In this document: piece by piece, positions 1 through 10,610 of the stretch
Layout: each line of letters starts with the position of its first letter
Numbering within the stretch: the stretch's first letter is position 1
NCBI GenBank assembly: GCA_933228895.1
Contig: OW121847.1
Span: forward strand, 126,770,350 to 126,834,349
Direction: 5' to 3'
From: Platycnemis pennipes
Lineage: Eukaryota; Arthropoda; Insecta; Odonata; Platycnemididae
Length of the DNA: 64,000 nucleotides
The notes under the pieces: model-generated
What the model was told of the DNA's origin: nothing
Database searches by the model: none
Seen by the model: the letters and a program-made list of their open reading frames with translations, nothing else
Program-made: the position numbers and the translations under genes

Positions 1-135
1 CTTAATATTAGAACTTGGAGAACATTCTATTTCAGTACTCCGTCCGTCGGATGGGACGTTAAGCCGAAGTCCCCTTGGCGCCTTCGAGAAGGCTAATGCC
101 GACTCCGGGTTTCTTCCACCCTTCCTCCCTATCCT
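1..135 (+). repeat. SINE fragment (family A), cut by window edge
   Basis: This is the 3' part of a short interspersed element. It shares a core block, GGATGGGACGTTAA followed about 45 bases later by a CCGGGTTTCT block and a pyrimidine-rich tail, with copies near 42.4-42.7 kb (same strand) and 29.1 and 48.7 kb (opposite strand). The copy at 42.4 kb is complete and begins with a tRNA-like head, so the head of this one either lies before position 1 or has decayed. The ORFs that overlap it on both strands are translations of the repeat and not genes. The right boundary is approximate. Confidence 0.6.
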
Positions 136-1012
136 TGTATCTTTTCTCTCGGTCTGACGCGCCTTTAAGTGTGGGTGCAGACTTGAAAATACCCAGATGG
201 AGTGAAAACCGCGCAGGCCGTGCGAATATGATTCTTTTGCTTCGATTTTGTCGTAATAAAAAAAAGAGGAACCCATTGTTCTTGTGTACACATGCAGTCA
301 TTTTCTTTCCCTGTGACGGTAATTCGTAGGCCATTTTACAATTCACCGTATGCTGTGCTATGCTTCTGAAGATCTTCCCATCTTTCTTACATGACTTCAT
401 CGTTATGTTAAATGGTAATGCATCCGTTGATAGTACTTCGGCTAAATGGGATATGAAGTTGACAGAAAGAGATCCTGTGCCTTCAAATGCTCTTTTTCTA
501 CCTTACAACTTTGCTTCGGGTAAAATCAGGGAAGCAGTGTGTCAAGATCCTTGTGTAATATTAATGAATATTCGCGAATTTCGTATTTTGGAAGTATGTT
601 AATGAGCCTGCGATTGATAATTTTGCAAATTTTGGATGGGCCTTAACATTTTTCAGAAGTAATTATTACTTTTCGTTTGCAATACTAAATCCTTGCAATA
701 TGATTTTGATATGGCAAAAAGTTTCTTGAGATTTGCCTGTGCACTTACTCAGGGTTTCTTACAGGTGAAAAATCGGCCGGGTTAAGAGACGCCGATACGG
801 TAACTACTGCGCTATTAAGTTCTTAATTATTCTTAAGTTCTTATTAATTCTTGCTATTAAGTTTCGAAGTAACCGTATTGACCGGACAGAAATCATGAAA
901 GGCTATAATTTATATCAAACAATCTCAAATTACTCCTGAAATTAGTCCGTCAGGATTGTTGTATACAGGCTTTTTAAAAATTCAAGTGGGTTTTGAGCGG
1001 GGCTTGGAAAGA
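136..1012. other. Non-coding stretch, nothing recognised
   Basis: AT-rich sequence with only short ORFs of low-complexity composition. I see no domain, RNA gene or repeat boundary here. Confidence 0.5.
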
Positions 1013-1020
1013 TTTGGGAC

Positions 1021-1225
1021 CAGTGGCGTACAGAGGATCTCCTCCTGGGGGGGGGTTACATTAGTATTTATGTGCATCATAAAATGATACTTCGATTTTC
1101 ATTAATAGAGCAATTTAAATTAACATTCTCTTTTCGTGAAAACAATTCAACTATATTTTTCAGCCCATTTAACCCCTACCCCCCCCCCCCCCCCCCCTTC
1201 CCCGCCCGGCGACGGTACGCCACTG
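1021..1225. mobile_element. hAT-type miniature transposon (205 bp)
   Basis: The element has perfect 11-bp terminal inverted repeats, CAGTGGCGTAC at 1021-1031 and its reverse complement at 1215-1225. It is flanked by a perfect 8-bp target duplication, TTTGGGAC, at 1013-1020 and 1226-1233. A terminus beginning CAG(T/G)G and an 8-bp duplication are hallmarks of the hAT superfamily. Just inside each end is a homopolymer on opposite strands: a run of nine or more G near 1048 and 19 C at 1179-1197, so the two ends could pair further. There is no room for a transposase, so it must have been moved in trans. Removing the element and one duplication leaves a continuous purine-rich sequence joining the minisatellite at its right. 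Confidence 0.88.
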
Positions 1226-1560
1226 TTTGGGACGAGACGATATAATCTTGCCAGAGACGAATACTTTGTTGGGGCAGAGGGAGACGAAAATTTTTGGGAC
1301 GAGGCGAAACGAAAGTTTCAGGACGAAAAAAAGTCGGGACGAGACTAGACGAAATTTTGGGACGAAGAAAAGTGTGGGGAGGAGACGAGATGAAATTTTC
1401 AGGACGAAAAAAATGTGGGGATGAGACGACAAAAATCACGGGAACGAGAAATGTGCAGGATGGGAAGAGGTGATAATAATGGGACGAAATATGTTGTAAA
1501 ACGAGAGAAAACGAAAATTACAGGAGGAAAAAACCTTTAACGAGAAAAAAGCAGCTCAAA
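1226..1560 (+). repeat. Degenerate minisatellite, about 40-bp unit
   Basis: Purine-rich sequence in which GGGACGA and AGGACGAAAA recur. Three clear adjacent units start at 1311, 1351 and 1392, each of about 40 bp, running GAAATTTT, then GGACGAARAAAA, then GKSGGGAYGAGAC. Flanking units on both sides are more decayed. Several reading frames on both strands stay open (1136-1348 and 1227-1424 on plus, 1169-1432 and 1176-1439 on minus) and translate to periodic low-complexity peptides, so none is taken as a gene. Confidence 0.7.
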
Positions 1561-3279
1561 CCACTTTAAATTTCCTCGCCTATGCTGAGGAAAAGAAAAG
1601 GAGAACCCGTTGGGTCATATTTAGACAATCAGCGGTAAAATCAACAATATCTGAAGTAAAGATGAATTTTTTGTGCAGTTTTTACTGTCATGATTGGAGA
1701 AGCTGACATTTCTTTCACTAGATCTGAAATAATTTAAGAGTTATACTCAATGAGTCATGAGAACATATTTTTATAACTCAAAATAATTTTTAATTAAAGT
1801 ATGAGCCAGAAAAAAGAATGATAGTTTGCTTTCAATTACCATCACAATAAAACTCATTTTACTGATTGCGGAAAACATCGAGTGTTTCCACCGAATACAC
1901 CGAATTAAAGGAATAAACTGAGCAATTTTAATAAAAGAACGTAAATGAGTAAACCTCGACTATCAGTATGTTGAGGAATTCTTCTAAAACGGAATAATTC
2001 CAGAATGAAAAAATTGTGCTAGACGTGACAAAACGAACATTTCTGGACGGTTTTTTCACTTCCGTTCCAAGCCCTGGTTTGGAGGATTTATCATTGAAGG
2101 CGACTGATTTAGTTTTACTTATTTTTTAAACTTCTAGTCCGTATTTGTTGATGGATATTTACTTCAGTATTACGTTTAAGGTCTTCTGAGCTTGACGGGT
2201 ATTAATTCGCATATAAACTCGTTTGGAAGGTGATGTCGGTAGGCCCATAATATGTCATCTTGTAGTTAATCGGGTTATGCACTTTCATTCGCGGTCTCCT
2301 CTCGACATACGAGGATGCTTGAAATAGTCTCCCGAACGAGGCATTCATACCATTAACTCGCGAATGGATCAAGCATTATTCATTTTCAGCCTGGTTCTTC
2401 GAAAAGAACTCCTACTAATCGAGGAAATACCCGTGGCCGAACCGATCGAAGAATATATAGTTACGAATCGGCGCAAAGCGTTTGCCGTCGAAAAAATACA
2501 TGTGCAGGCCCAGGGGAGAATCTACTATTTTGGCCTCCTGAAGTACTAGCAACAGTAGTTAATTGATGAGGTTGCTTCGGAGGGCATATCCGAGATTAGG
2601 GACCCTGTACCTTTAGCTTCTTTATGTAGTTTTATAGTAGATCCACCGCTGTGCAGGCCTTGTTCGCAATCGAGGAATTTTTATTTTCTTCGCAAAACTC
2701 TTAAATGTCTTTTATGAACTCCTTATTTTGCGTTGACATAATTAAATTTACCTACTGCCACGAGTGAAAATATTTGACCTCAGTAGGCACAAAGTATGGA
2801 CGGAATTAGATGAATGGCAGTAATAATTGATACATTGTTACGTTGGGCTCATCGTGATCTAACCAATAGTTTTTCATGCTTTTCAGTGTAAAAGCGATGA
2901 TTTCCTTTCGATGGAGACATTAGTAGGTGAAACTTTTCGTCACTAGAAAGAAGGGAAATCCAATTAATTAGAGCACGTTGGGACGGTTGAAGCGATTTCA
3001 CCCAGTGTCGCAAGTGTGCATGACAACCAGGCATGAATTTAGGATGGGTAATAATCAGGGGAAACCGAAAACTTGAAAATAATGGAAAATGCGGCGTCCA
3101 ATAATATTATACGGTAGGAAATAGCGCCAGAATAGCATCATCATATCAGTTAATCTCTCAGTCGTAATACGATATGACGAAGTCAACATTTTCCCTTTTG
3201 TTTCCTGGCGAAGACACTCCTCTCATTTCCACGGCGTGATCCACAGGATGGGAGCGTAAACCGTATCGATGAAAATGAT
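1561..3279. other. Non-coding stretch, nothing recognised
   Basis: AT-rich sequence. A 61-codon ORF at 2364-2549 (plus) is the only mildly protein-like reading and has no recognisable domain. I do not support a gene here. Confidence 0.45.
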
Positions 3280-3560
3280 TCACTCGTGGTTCATGATTCC
3301 GTGGCAGTGGCGCGCGTGGGGGATTCCCCTCCAGCCGCGCGAGACGGGCCGCGGAGCGCGAGCAGAGTCCACCCACACCAAGTCGGTCCCAGGCTGCGTC
3401 GCCCGGCTGCAAGCATACCTCCTGCCGTAACATGTTCGTCTGGTAATTTGTCGCGGCGCGCGGGAACCTCTGGCGGTGGAGGCGGGAAGGTGGGAGTGGG
3501 CGCAGGCGTGGGTGAAGGCGGCGCTGCGCGCAACTTCCGCGAATTCCGGGCAACGTGTCT
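3280..3560. other. GC- and CpG-rich island, function unknown
   Basis: A sharp rise in GC and CpG (many CGCG, GCGC and GGCGG words) inside AT-rich flanks. Overlapping ORFs run on both strands, as expected when stop codons are rare, and give Pro/Arg/Gly-rich peptides without domains. It could be a promoter-type CpG island, a GC-rich exon or a repeat remnant. Nothing in the sequence decides this. Confidence 0.4.
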
Positions 3561-3655
3561 CGGAGGAAATAAGACATTATATTAATTGTTGCTAGTACCG
3601 TTGAATTGATAAACGCTGCGGCAACCCTTTCGCGTTTCAATCGTAATTTATCTGT

Positions 3656-3742
3656 ATCATCATCATCATCGATCAACAATCTTCGAATTGGTTTGACGAA
3701 GCCCTCCACTCGATTCTATCGGTCAGCCTCTTCATATTATTT
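3656..3742 (-). mobile_element. LINE 3' end, severely truncated copy
   Basis: On the minus strand this matches the 3' end of the LINE remnant at 5353-6478. The reading gives a peptide near MKRLTDRIEWRASSNQ and then a stop, against MKRLADKRIEWRAAPNQ in the other copy, followed in both by a (GAT)n/(ATG)n microsatellite tail. Only about 90 bp is preserved, as expected for a 5'-truncated insertion by target-primed reverse transcription. Both copies have the same orientation. The overlapping 183-codon minus ORF (3158-3709) starts inside this tail and runs into the GC-rich island, so it is probably spurious. Confidence 0.75.
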
Positions 3743-5352
3743 GTCCGCATTAGAAGTAATAAGACCTTACTGTCTATATACGGCCTGGCTCAAAATAAAA
3801 TTAATATAGGGTCTCCGTTTTTTCGTCATGCTAGGTTTCACAAAACCGCGACCTAAAGCAGAAAGATGGAAAGCGAAAATCCATTTTCTGTAGACGCTGT
3901 ACTTATACAGTTCAAAAACTCACATAGTTACAGATGTTCTCTGATAGTCCATTTGCATCTAACAATAAGAAAATTTATTGCACTGTAAACGCATCAATGG
4001 CAGATGCCATTTCAATATGTATTAAAATAAGAGTAAGTATAATCATACCACTCTATTGTATTTTATACATGTATATTTAATACGATAGGTATATCACGTT
4101 CACTGCAAATCATTGCATTACTTTCTAAGAATGCTGGTCTTTTTCGTAGCATTTTTCAAAAATTTTCTACAGAAGTTGTATACTTGATAAAAAATACAAT
4201 TTTGGTATAAGTAGAATGATCTATCTTTCTTCCTTTTATTAAGGTACTGCATTAAAAAAATAAAAAGTCCATGGTTTTATAATTTCTAACGATGGTATGA
4301 TTTTAGGAAATTGAAAACTTCTAATTGTATTACTTATGGGAATAATCAGAATTTATGAAAAATAAATGCATGCAATGTTTAGCAAGATGAGAAATGAAAT
4401 ACAAAATTCTCAATAGTCATAAAACATTAAGCGTAAATATTAGGTTTTGTAGTTTTTCTGTAGATGAAATAATCTGAAGCACTTGCCTGCAAGGCGCACG
4501 ACACCATGCTGCTAGTTTCAGTGACTGGGCTGAAAAACGTGATGCACGCTTTATCTCACGAAGTTTTTCATAGATTAGAAGGGCCAAGCCTTCAGAATAA
4601 TGCTAGCCTAGTAAATAGTAGCCTTAAATTAAAAAATCAAATCGGTGAGTAAACGAGACGTCAATCCACGTCCTCTTCATTTTTTGTAAGGAATGACAGG
4701 ACGTCGATACACGTCCACCGCAGTGAAAGTGGTAGGACATTAATACGTCGAAAAAGCGGATTGAAATTGGGGAGTAGCGGATCACTTGGGTCGTTATCAG
4801 TGAAACGACGAAAAGCGAAGAGACGTTAAGCGGCGTTCTATTGTGCCATGAAATCATGGCGAAAATACCCTATGATGAAATAATTGTGTTGATGAAACAT
4901 TATGTGATGCATTTCTTTCATTTACGTGAATATAAAGCTGTCTCATGCGTTATCTCCCCAAATTTGTGATAGTTCCTTAGGTTGTAATGGATACTACTAG
5001 AAAAATGTTATTTTTTAATTAAATTCTTCTCAAGCGGTCGATTGGAGAAGTTTAGTTCATATTTGTTGCTTTATATCGTTTAATTTCTTTCCCTTCTTGT
5101 TACTCATCTGTCATGCACTAATAAAATAGACGGCAATACAGGCGAGCATTTGCAAACATTTTTGGGTGGATGTTAAGGCACAAATATTTTAACATGCTGG
5201 TATTATAAGAGTTTACTCATTGATTTTATGGAGTTTTCACAAAAGGAGCATCAAAAGATGACAAGATTGCCTATGCCTCACATATTTTTTTTGACATCTC
5301 TCGAATGTTTTAATTCGAAGAGAATTATAGGACTGAACAAGAATTTTAATTA
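3743..5352. other. Non-coding stretch, nothing recognised
   Basis: AT-rich with short ORFs only. A small island of higher GC near 4640-4860 on the minus strand encodes a 77-codon ORF without any domain I recognise. Confidence 0.45.
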
Positions 5353-6478
5353 TCATCATCATCACTTAATAATACTTAGATTGGTTTGGCGCAGCTCTCC
5401 ACTCGATTCTCTTGTCAGCTAACCTCTTCATATTAACGTAATACTTTTTTCACATCCTTTCACTACATGCTCTATAAATCTCATGCTTGGCCTTCTTTTG
5501 CCATTCTTTCCATGTATGTACTTGTCCCTCGACGATGCCTTCATCAGACCATCATGTCTTCATAAATGGCCGATTAAGTTGTCCCATTATCTGTTTAATG
5601 TTTTCAGAAGACTTCTCTTTCCTCCTACTGGTCTTGGGACGTCTGCGTTAGTCACTTAATCGATCCATTTTATTTTCGTCATTCTTCTGTGGCATTGCGT
5701 TTTGTTTCACATTAGAATTTGATTTAGCATCACATGCTTCCAGCCTTTAGTTCTTTGCCACTGTCATCGTCCATACCTCACTTCCGTGAAGGAGAGCGTT
5801 CCAGGTCTTTGTACTGGTGAATTGTTTCCATACTTTCACGCTTGTGTCCAACCGTAAGAACCTAGATTCTTCTTTTGGTAAAAAGCCCTCTTATCCTGGA
5901 GTATTTTACTGACTTTTCTTTCTTGCTTCTTCCATCGCTGGTTACTCGGCTTCCCAGATAAAATTACTCTTTCACCCTCTAAAGATTTTGTTTTCCTAGT
6001 TCAACAATAATATGCCTGCGATCTCTTCTCTCCAACTACATACCAATCAATACCTTAGTTTTATTTTATCGATCTTCAGGTACAATCTGATTGTTGTCCT
6101 TACGATGGTTGCTAAAATCTTCTTCAAATCCTTTTCTGTCTGCTAGGTCATCGGCGAATTGCTGCATACTAATTTTTTCCCCGTGGATGTTCACTCCTGA
6201 ACCCATCTCTTTGATTTCTTTGATGGATTTCTTGATGTAGGCGTTGTAGAGTACAGGAAACTGCGCAACCTTGTCTCACTCCTTTCTTTACCCTCGCATC
6301 TCCCATGCTGGGTTCAGATTTAACCATAGCTACTTGGTTTTTATATAAACTGTGGAATCTTCGATTATTGTAGGAAACTCCAATTCCAAGCAGTGAATTC
6401 CAATCCACGTTATCAAAAGCCTTTTCCAAATCCACAAACGCAGTTAAAGTCGGTTGGTTATTCTCCATTCTCTTCTCT
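5353..6478 (-). pseudogene. LINE reverse transcriptase remnant, frameshifted, 5'-truncated
   Basis: The minus strand encodes the second half of a non-LTR retrotransposon reverse transcriptase. Motif A is readable as FVDLEKAFDNVDW near 6400-6440, motif B as KKGVRQGCAVS near 6270-6300, and the catalytic FADD box at 6147-6158. The frame shifts right after RQGCAVS and again several times downstream, so no protein can be made. Later blocks still read as the typical C-terminal region (near GKPSNQRWKKQ, then GHL..HDGLMK, then RRPSMRFIEHVVK, then MKRLADKRIEWRAAPNQ). The element ends in a GAT-type microsatellite at about 5353-5365. The endonuclease half is absent. The style is that of RTE-like endonuclease/reverse transcriptase LINEs, but the clade is not certain. 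Confidence 0.85.
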
Positions 6479-8268
6479 ATGAACAGCTAAGAGCCAAAAT
6501 TGTCTTTCTTGCACCCTTGCTATTCCAGGATCGAAATTGTTCCTCCTCCAGGAACTCTTCAGGCTTTCGTTATATTTCGTTCGTATATCTCGTTTCTTTT
6601 TTATTCTTCATTAAATTATCCTTATATCTTCGATACATGTGTCTTCTTTCTTAAATCTTTCATACTTTTTGAGAAACTCTGTTTATCCTAATTCAGAAGC
6701 GTTTTCATAATTGCGCAGTGAATGCAATGCGCAAATGTGTCTGTTTTTTAAATTTACCATTAGGCATGTGGAAAAAATAATTGGATGTGACGTCAATGTA
6801 CCCATTACCATTTTATACGGAGATTGGACGAAATATCTTGATATTCATGCCCTTTGTGAGATTTGACCCGATGAATGCAGATACACACATACTTGGTTTT
6901 CGGGCCACAGTGATTTGGATCCTGCATGGAAATACGGATAGGTCTGAGATGGGTATCGGCCATTCTTTCTTAAATGTATTCCCTTTCATTGACATCGTGA
7001 AATCTATTGATCATTTAGGCTTCTTGCACCTCACTGCACAGAGAATGCCATAACATAAGTTTACAATTAAGAAGTCTGGAATATCTTTCATTCGATATTT
7101 CTTTGCCCTGAGTTGGTACATTGTCCCTCGTCCTTAAACGTAAATGCGAAAGAACTTACTGTCCTGTTCGTGACCTGCAAAATGAAACCGGTAGTCGTAC
7201 CCACTCATGCCGTTGCCATACTATTCGCGGAGAAAAGAAGTGAAAAACCCATGCGCAGCAGATTGCTAGCGGGTCGGGAACGTAAGCGTAACGAGAATAG
7301 ACCCGCAGGAGAGAAGTGGAGCGGGGAGGAGTGGAAGGGAGAGAAGTGAGTGCATTCACCGCGATTGCGCCCAAGGCCCGCGGCCACCCCTCCTCTCCCT
7401 TTGTGCGGGAGATTCTGCGCCTCCCAATCAGAACCGTCGCTCTCCCCCCACCAGTTTCAGGCTCGAATGCCGCTCTCCGCTTCGCAACTCCTACGGGGCT
7501 GGCGAGTACCTCCTGCCAAAGTATGCTCCCCTGCTCCTGGAAAACGCCGACTTGATACAAAAGTCTGCACGCACTCACCCCGCCTCGCAGGCAGGCCTTG
7601 AGTGTGCTGTCTGCCTGCCTGCCCGCTCAGTTGGCCGTAAGAATTGCCGTTCCTTCGTATTGCTGACGGCAGTAAAATAATACGAGCTTTCTGGTCAAGA
7701 TTTCCTCTGCTATTAACGTATTAAAGTTAAATGCGGTGTACGTAAGTCTACCCGGTAAAATTCGCACAAACGTAGATTTTTTCGTTGCTTACGTTGACTT
7801 TCGGAAGTTCACGATTTTTCTCTGAAAATCGGCATGTCTTGTGAATACTTTCCGCCTATATTATTAGCATCACCAATGTATAACGATGTTACACACTGTT
7901 ATCAATGGTGATTTTTTGTTCAATATTTTGTAAGTATCGATTTGCTTTGCGATATGGGTTACTAAAATTGTTTTTCACAGTTGATGCTTTTGCTGACAGT
8001 CAATCAATTAAAGTTTAGAGAATGGTAAATTCGATAAGTTATGCATATGTCCCTTTCTTAGGGTCAGATATATTTCAATAATTGCGGGCACAGTTATAAA
8101 ATTCTTAAAAAGCGTATGTGTAGGAGAGCGAAAGCGTTGGGAGGTTGACTATTTTTTACAAAAATAAATATTGTAGGTTGAGAATTACGCTGACTTTCTC
8201 AGACCTATATGTGTTGGATACACCTCTCTCCAATGTGATGGACTGTCATTTAATAATTCGCGTAATAT
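6479..8268. other. Non-coding, with a GC-rich island at 7240-7640
   Basis: No gene recognised. Within it, 7240-7640 is GC-rich and CpG-rich with purine-rich GGAG/GAGAAG words, a small TGCC tandem near 7604-7622, and ORFs in several frames on both strands (up to 140 codons, 7156-7578 minus). These ORFs overlap one another and lack domains, so I read them as consequences of base composition. Confidence 0.45.
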
Positions 8269-8280
8269 ACATATGTGCAT

Positions 8281-8557
8281 CACACATACTCAGTGATTCA
8301 ACCCGAAGGTTGGTTTTGATAGGTGAGAGTAGAGCTCACCCCGTACAAAGCCAGTGGCGTGTGAAATTCACACATTCAGTGTAAGGGTGTCAGTTCCTTT
8401 CCCAGGGCCTCCTGCGATTTCCTACCAAGTTCTGACACGCAGAAAAATCGAATCGCGAGGATTTTAGGTGGGGGTCTCCAGAAAGGCTCTTGCCCGGGAT
8501 TTAAACCCGGGACCCTCCGGTCAGCAGCTCAGCTCTCTACCCACTAGGCCACCACGA
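8281..8557 (-). repeat. tRNA-derived SINE (family B), with target duplication
   Basis: Read on the minus strand, the element opens with a tRNA-like head: an A box in TGGCCTAGTGGGTAGAG and a B box in GGGTTTAAATCCCGG, about 45 bases apart, as needed for RNA polymerase III. A unique body of about 200 bp follows and does not match the family A SINEs. Twelve-base flanking repeats ACATATGTRCAT (8269-8280 and 8558-8569, one mismatch) look like the target-site duplication and set the length at 277 bp. A functional tRNA is unlikely because the head runs directly into the SINE body. Confidence 0.82.
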
Positions 8558-8569
8558 ACATATGTACAT

Positions 8570-10597
8570 AATGTAGCAAATTATGCGTGAAATGGTTTTC
8601 GCAGTTTTTTTCAATTTATCGCGTAATTTTGTAGGTACCATTTTTTGGGATCGTTTTAGATTGAGATTTTTTTCCCGTTGATATTTCATTTATTAATAAT
8701 AACTTATATAGAAATGTTAACTATGAAAGTCAGGAGTGACTAGTAAGTAATACCTGTTTTGGGAATATAGTGGTTAAGTGTCTCAGAATCTAACTTAACC
8801 TTGTGATGAAAATGCCACGGTGGTTGTGCAGCGTAACTCCAATTCGACGGTCTTTTTGGTCTTTGAATTGTTTCATAGGGTACTAATTAGCGAGCATAAT
8901 ATTGATTAGTGATGTGATAATAGTAGATAGTGATTAGAGATGAAAAAATGTCGATGAATAGTCGGTGAAATTGTATTATAGGAATGATTAAGAGTGGATG
9001 AGGAAAAGACGAATTGCCCAACGCACAGTGTGCTGACGTCAAAAAAATTTAGCCAAAATTCCAAAAATTGTTTTTTTCGGTCAAGAAGTTCTTGACTGAA
9101 GTTAAAGTCGAAGGATTTCTTTTTTATGATAATTTTAATCAGCTCGACGATGGAGTCATTCAGCACTTACTTTAAAGAAATAAATCATGTACTCAATGAA
9201 TTTACTAATGTATAACACCAGAATATTACTATCAAACGTTATGTTATAATATTTGTCTGAAATATGCTTTAATATCTCATTAGTAATGATATCATTCATA
9301 CGCCATACATTTTGGCTGGAGCCACCGCAGTCCCACTTGAAGACAACTACGCATTTCGTCTACTATAAGCGCAGAATTGGTGGATTTAGCGAAAAATATG
9401 GTGGGTTGATGCCTTTTTTTTTCGTGTCATTTTATTTCTTTTGAAATTACGCATAAAATATCAGTTTTTTGCAAAAATGACATGTCACTATGGTATTTTT
9501 AGACGTTATATTCCCATGTGATGACCATTCTCGCCGTTAATCGTATGTAACTTCAAATGCAATTTGTGGAACAAGGAGTATGGGTTGGTGTAATTTTATC
9601 TTTTTTAATTGTATTGTAATGTAATTGTATCTTTACTTTATTAGATAGAGGAACTTTAGTTCTATAAGTGCTGAAAATATAAAAAAAATGACATGACTTT
9701 CACTTTTCGGATCAACCTCCTTAAGGGTGCACTGTGACTTTCATGATAGGTATCCTTACGCTCATTTGTTGTGTTCGCGTGTAGTGTACATAGTATTCCA
9801 GAAAACATATTTATACAATGCGATTTGAGAATATTCAAAGTGCTCGACCCTACAATCACTGCTTTTGACCTCATCTGAACAATGGGCGTTTTTTTATGAC
9901 AAAGTCATTTTCTCTGGGATGTGTAAACGGTTTGCACTAACGGTTTCGGTATCATTGAAATATTTTAAACTAGATGGGAAAAACACTGAAATGTGATGTA
10001 GTGCCTTGTCACCTTGGCTAGACGGGATAAACCAAACAGTTGAAAGACGTTGGTGAGAAGTTAGGGCTATGTGGAACAAAACTCGTTTTTCGACACCAAT
10101 AATCTTTTTTACGACATGAAAACCTGGCTTTCAATCCTTTCATCCCATCAGCATCCATGAAGTAAGGTAAAAGCACCGAATAAGAGACCCCACGTTGATA
10201 ATATTATGTAACTTAGATTAAAACAATGAAACAACAAGTTCAGAAACATAAAATCAAGAAAAATTTATTCAGCTTCAAGGATCGTCTGAAAAATTGAAAT
10301 AACATATGGCTCATAAAAATAGCAAATATTAAAAGAGTGAAATTTAGGGCTTGTATTAATGTGCTTTTTTATTTTTAAGACACGAAGAACTCGAAAAGTA
10401 AATTACAGTCGCCCCACAGTATTAATGAGGCCACTTGTAAATTTAGTACTCTACGCCCACTTTTCTCCGCCTTATCTTCATTGTTCATAAAATATAGCCC
10501 ATATTGACTGAATTTTATATTTGGAACGCCTAAAGGTCCCATGGTTTCAGGCCCAAAGGTCCCAACTGCAGTTTTAGGAACTCAAACACAAGTGCGT
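8570..10597. other. Non-coding stretch, nothing recognised
   Basis: AT-rich with only short low-complexity ORFs on both strands. No domain, repeat end or RNA gene seen. Confidence 0.45.
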
Positions 10598-10610
10598 AGA
10601 TTCAGAGTTA
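10598..10610. repeat. Target-site duplication of the RTE LINE (left)
   Basis: AGATTCAGAGTTA, identical to 13957-13969. It abuts the TTA-repeat tail of the element. Confidence 0.9.

Noticed and set aside
3158..3709. 183-codon minus ORF
   Set aside because: It begins in the LINE tail microsatellite and continues into a GC-rich island. No domain is visible.
5228..5422. 64-codon plus ORF at the LINE tail
   Set aside because: It is antisense to the LINE 3' end, and its His run is the GAT-type tail.
7156..7578. 140-codon minus ORF and overlapping plus ORFs
   Set aside because: Several overlapping frames are open because of base composition. No family is recognisable.
8490..8557. Possible tRNA gene
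   Set aside because: A and B boxes are good, but the head continues into a SINE body bounded by target duplications.
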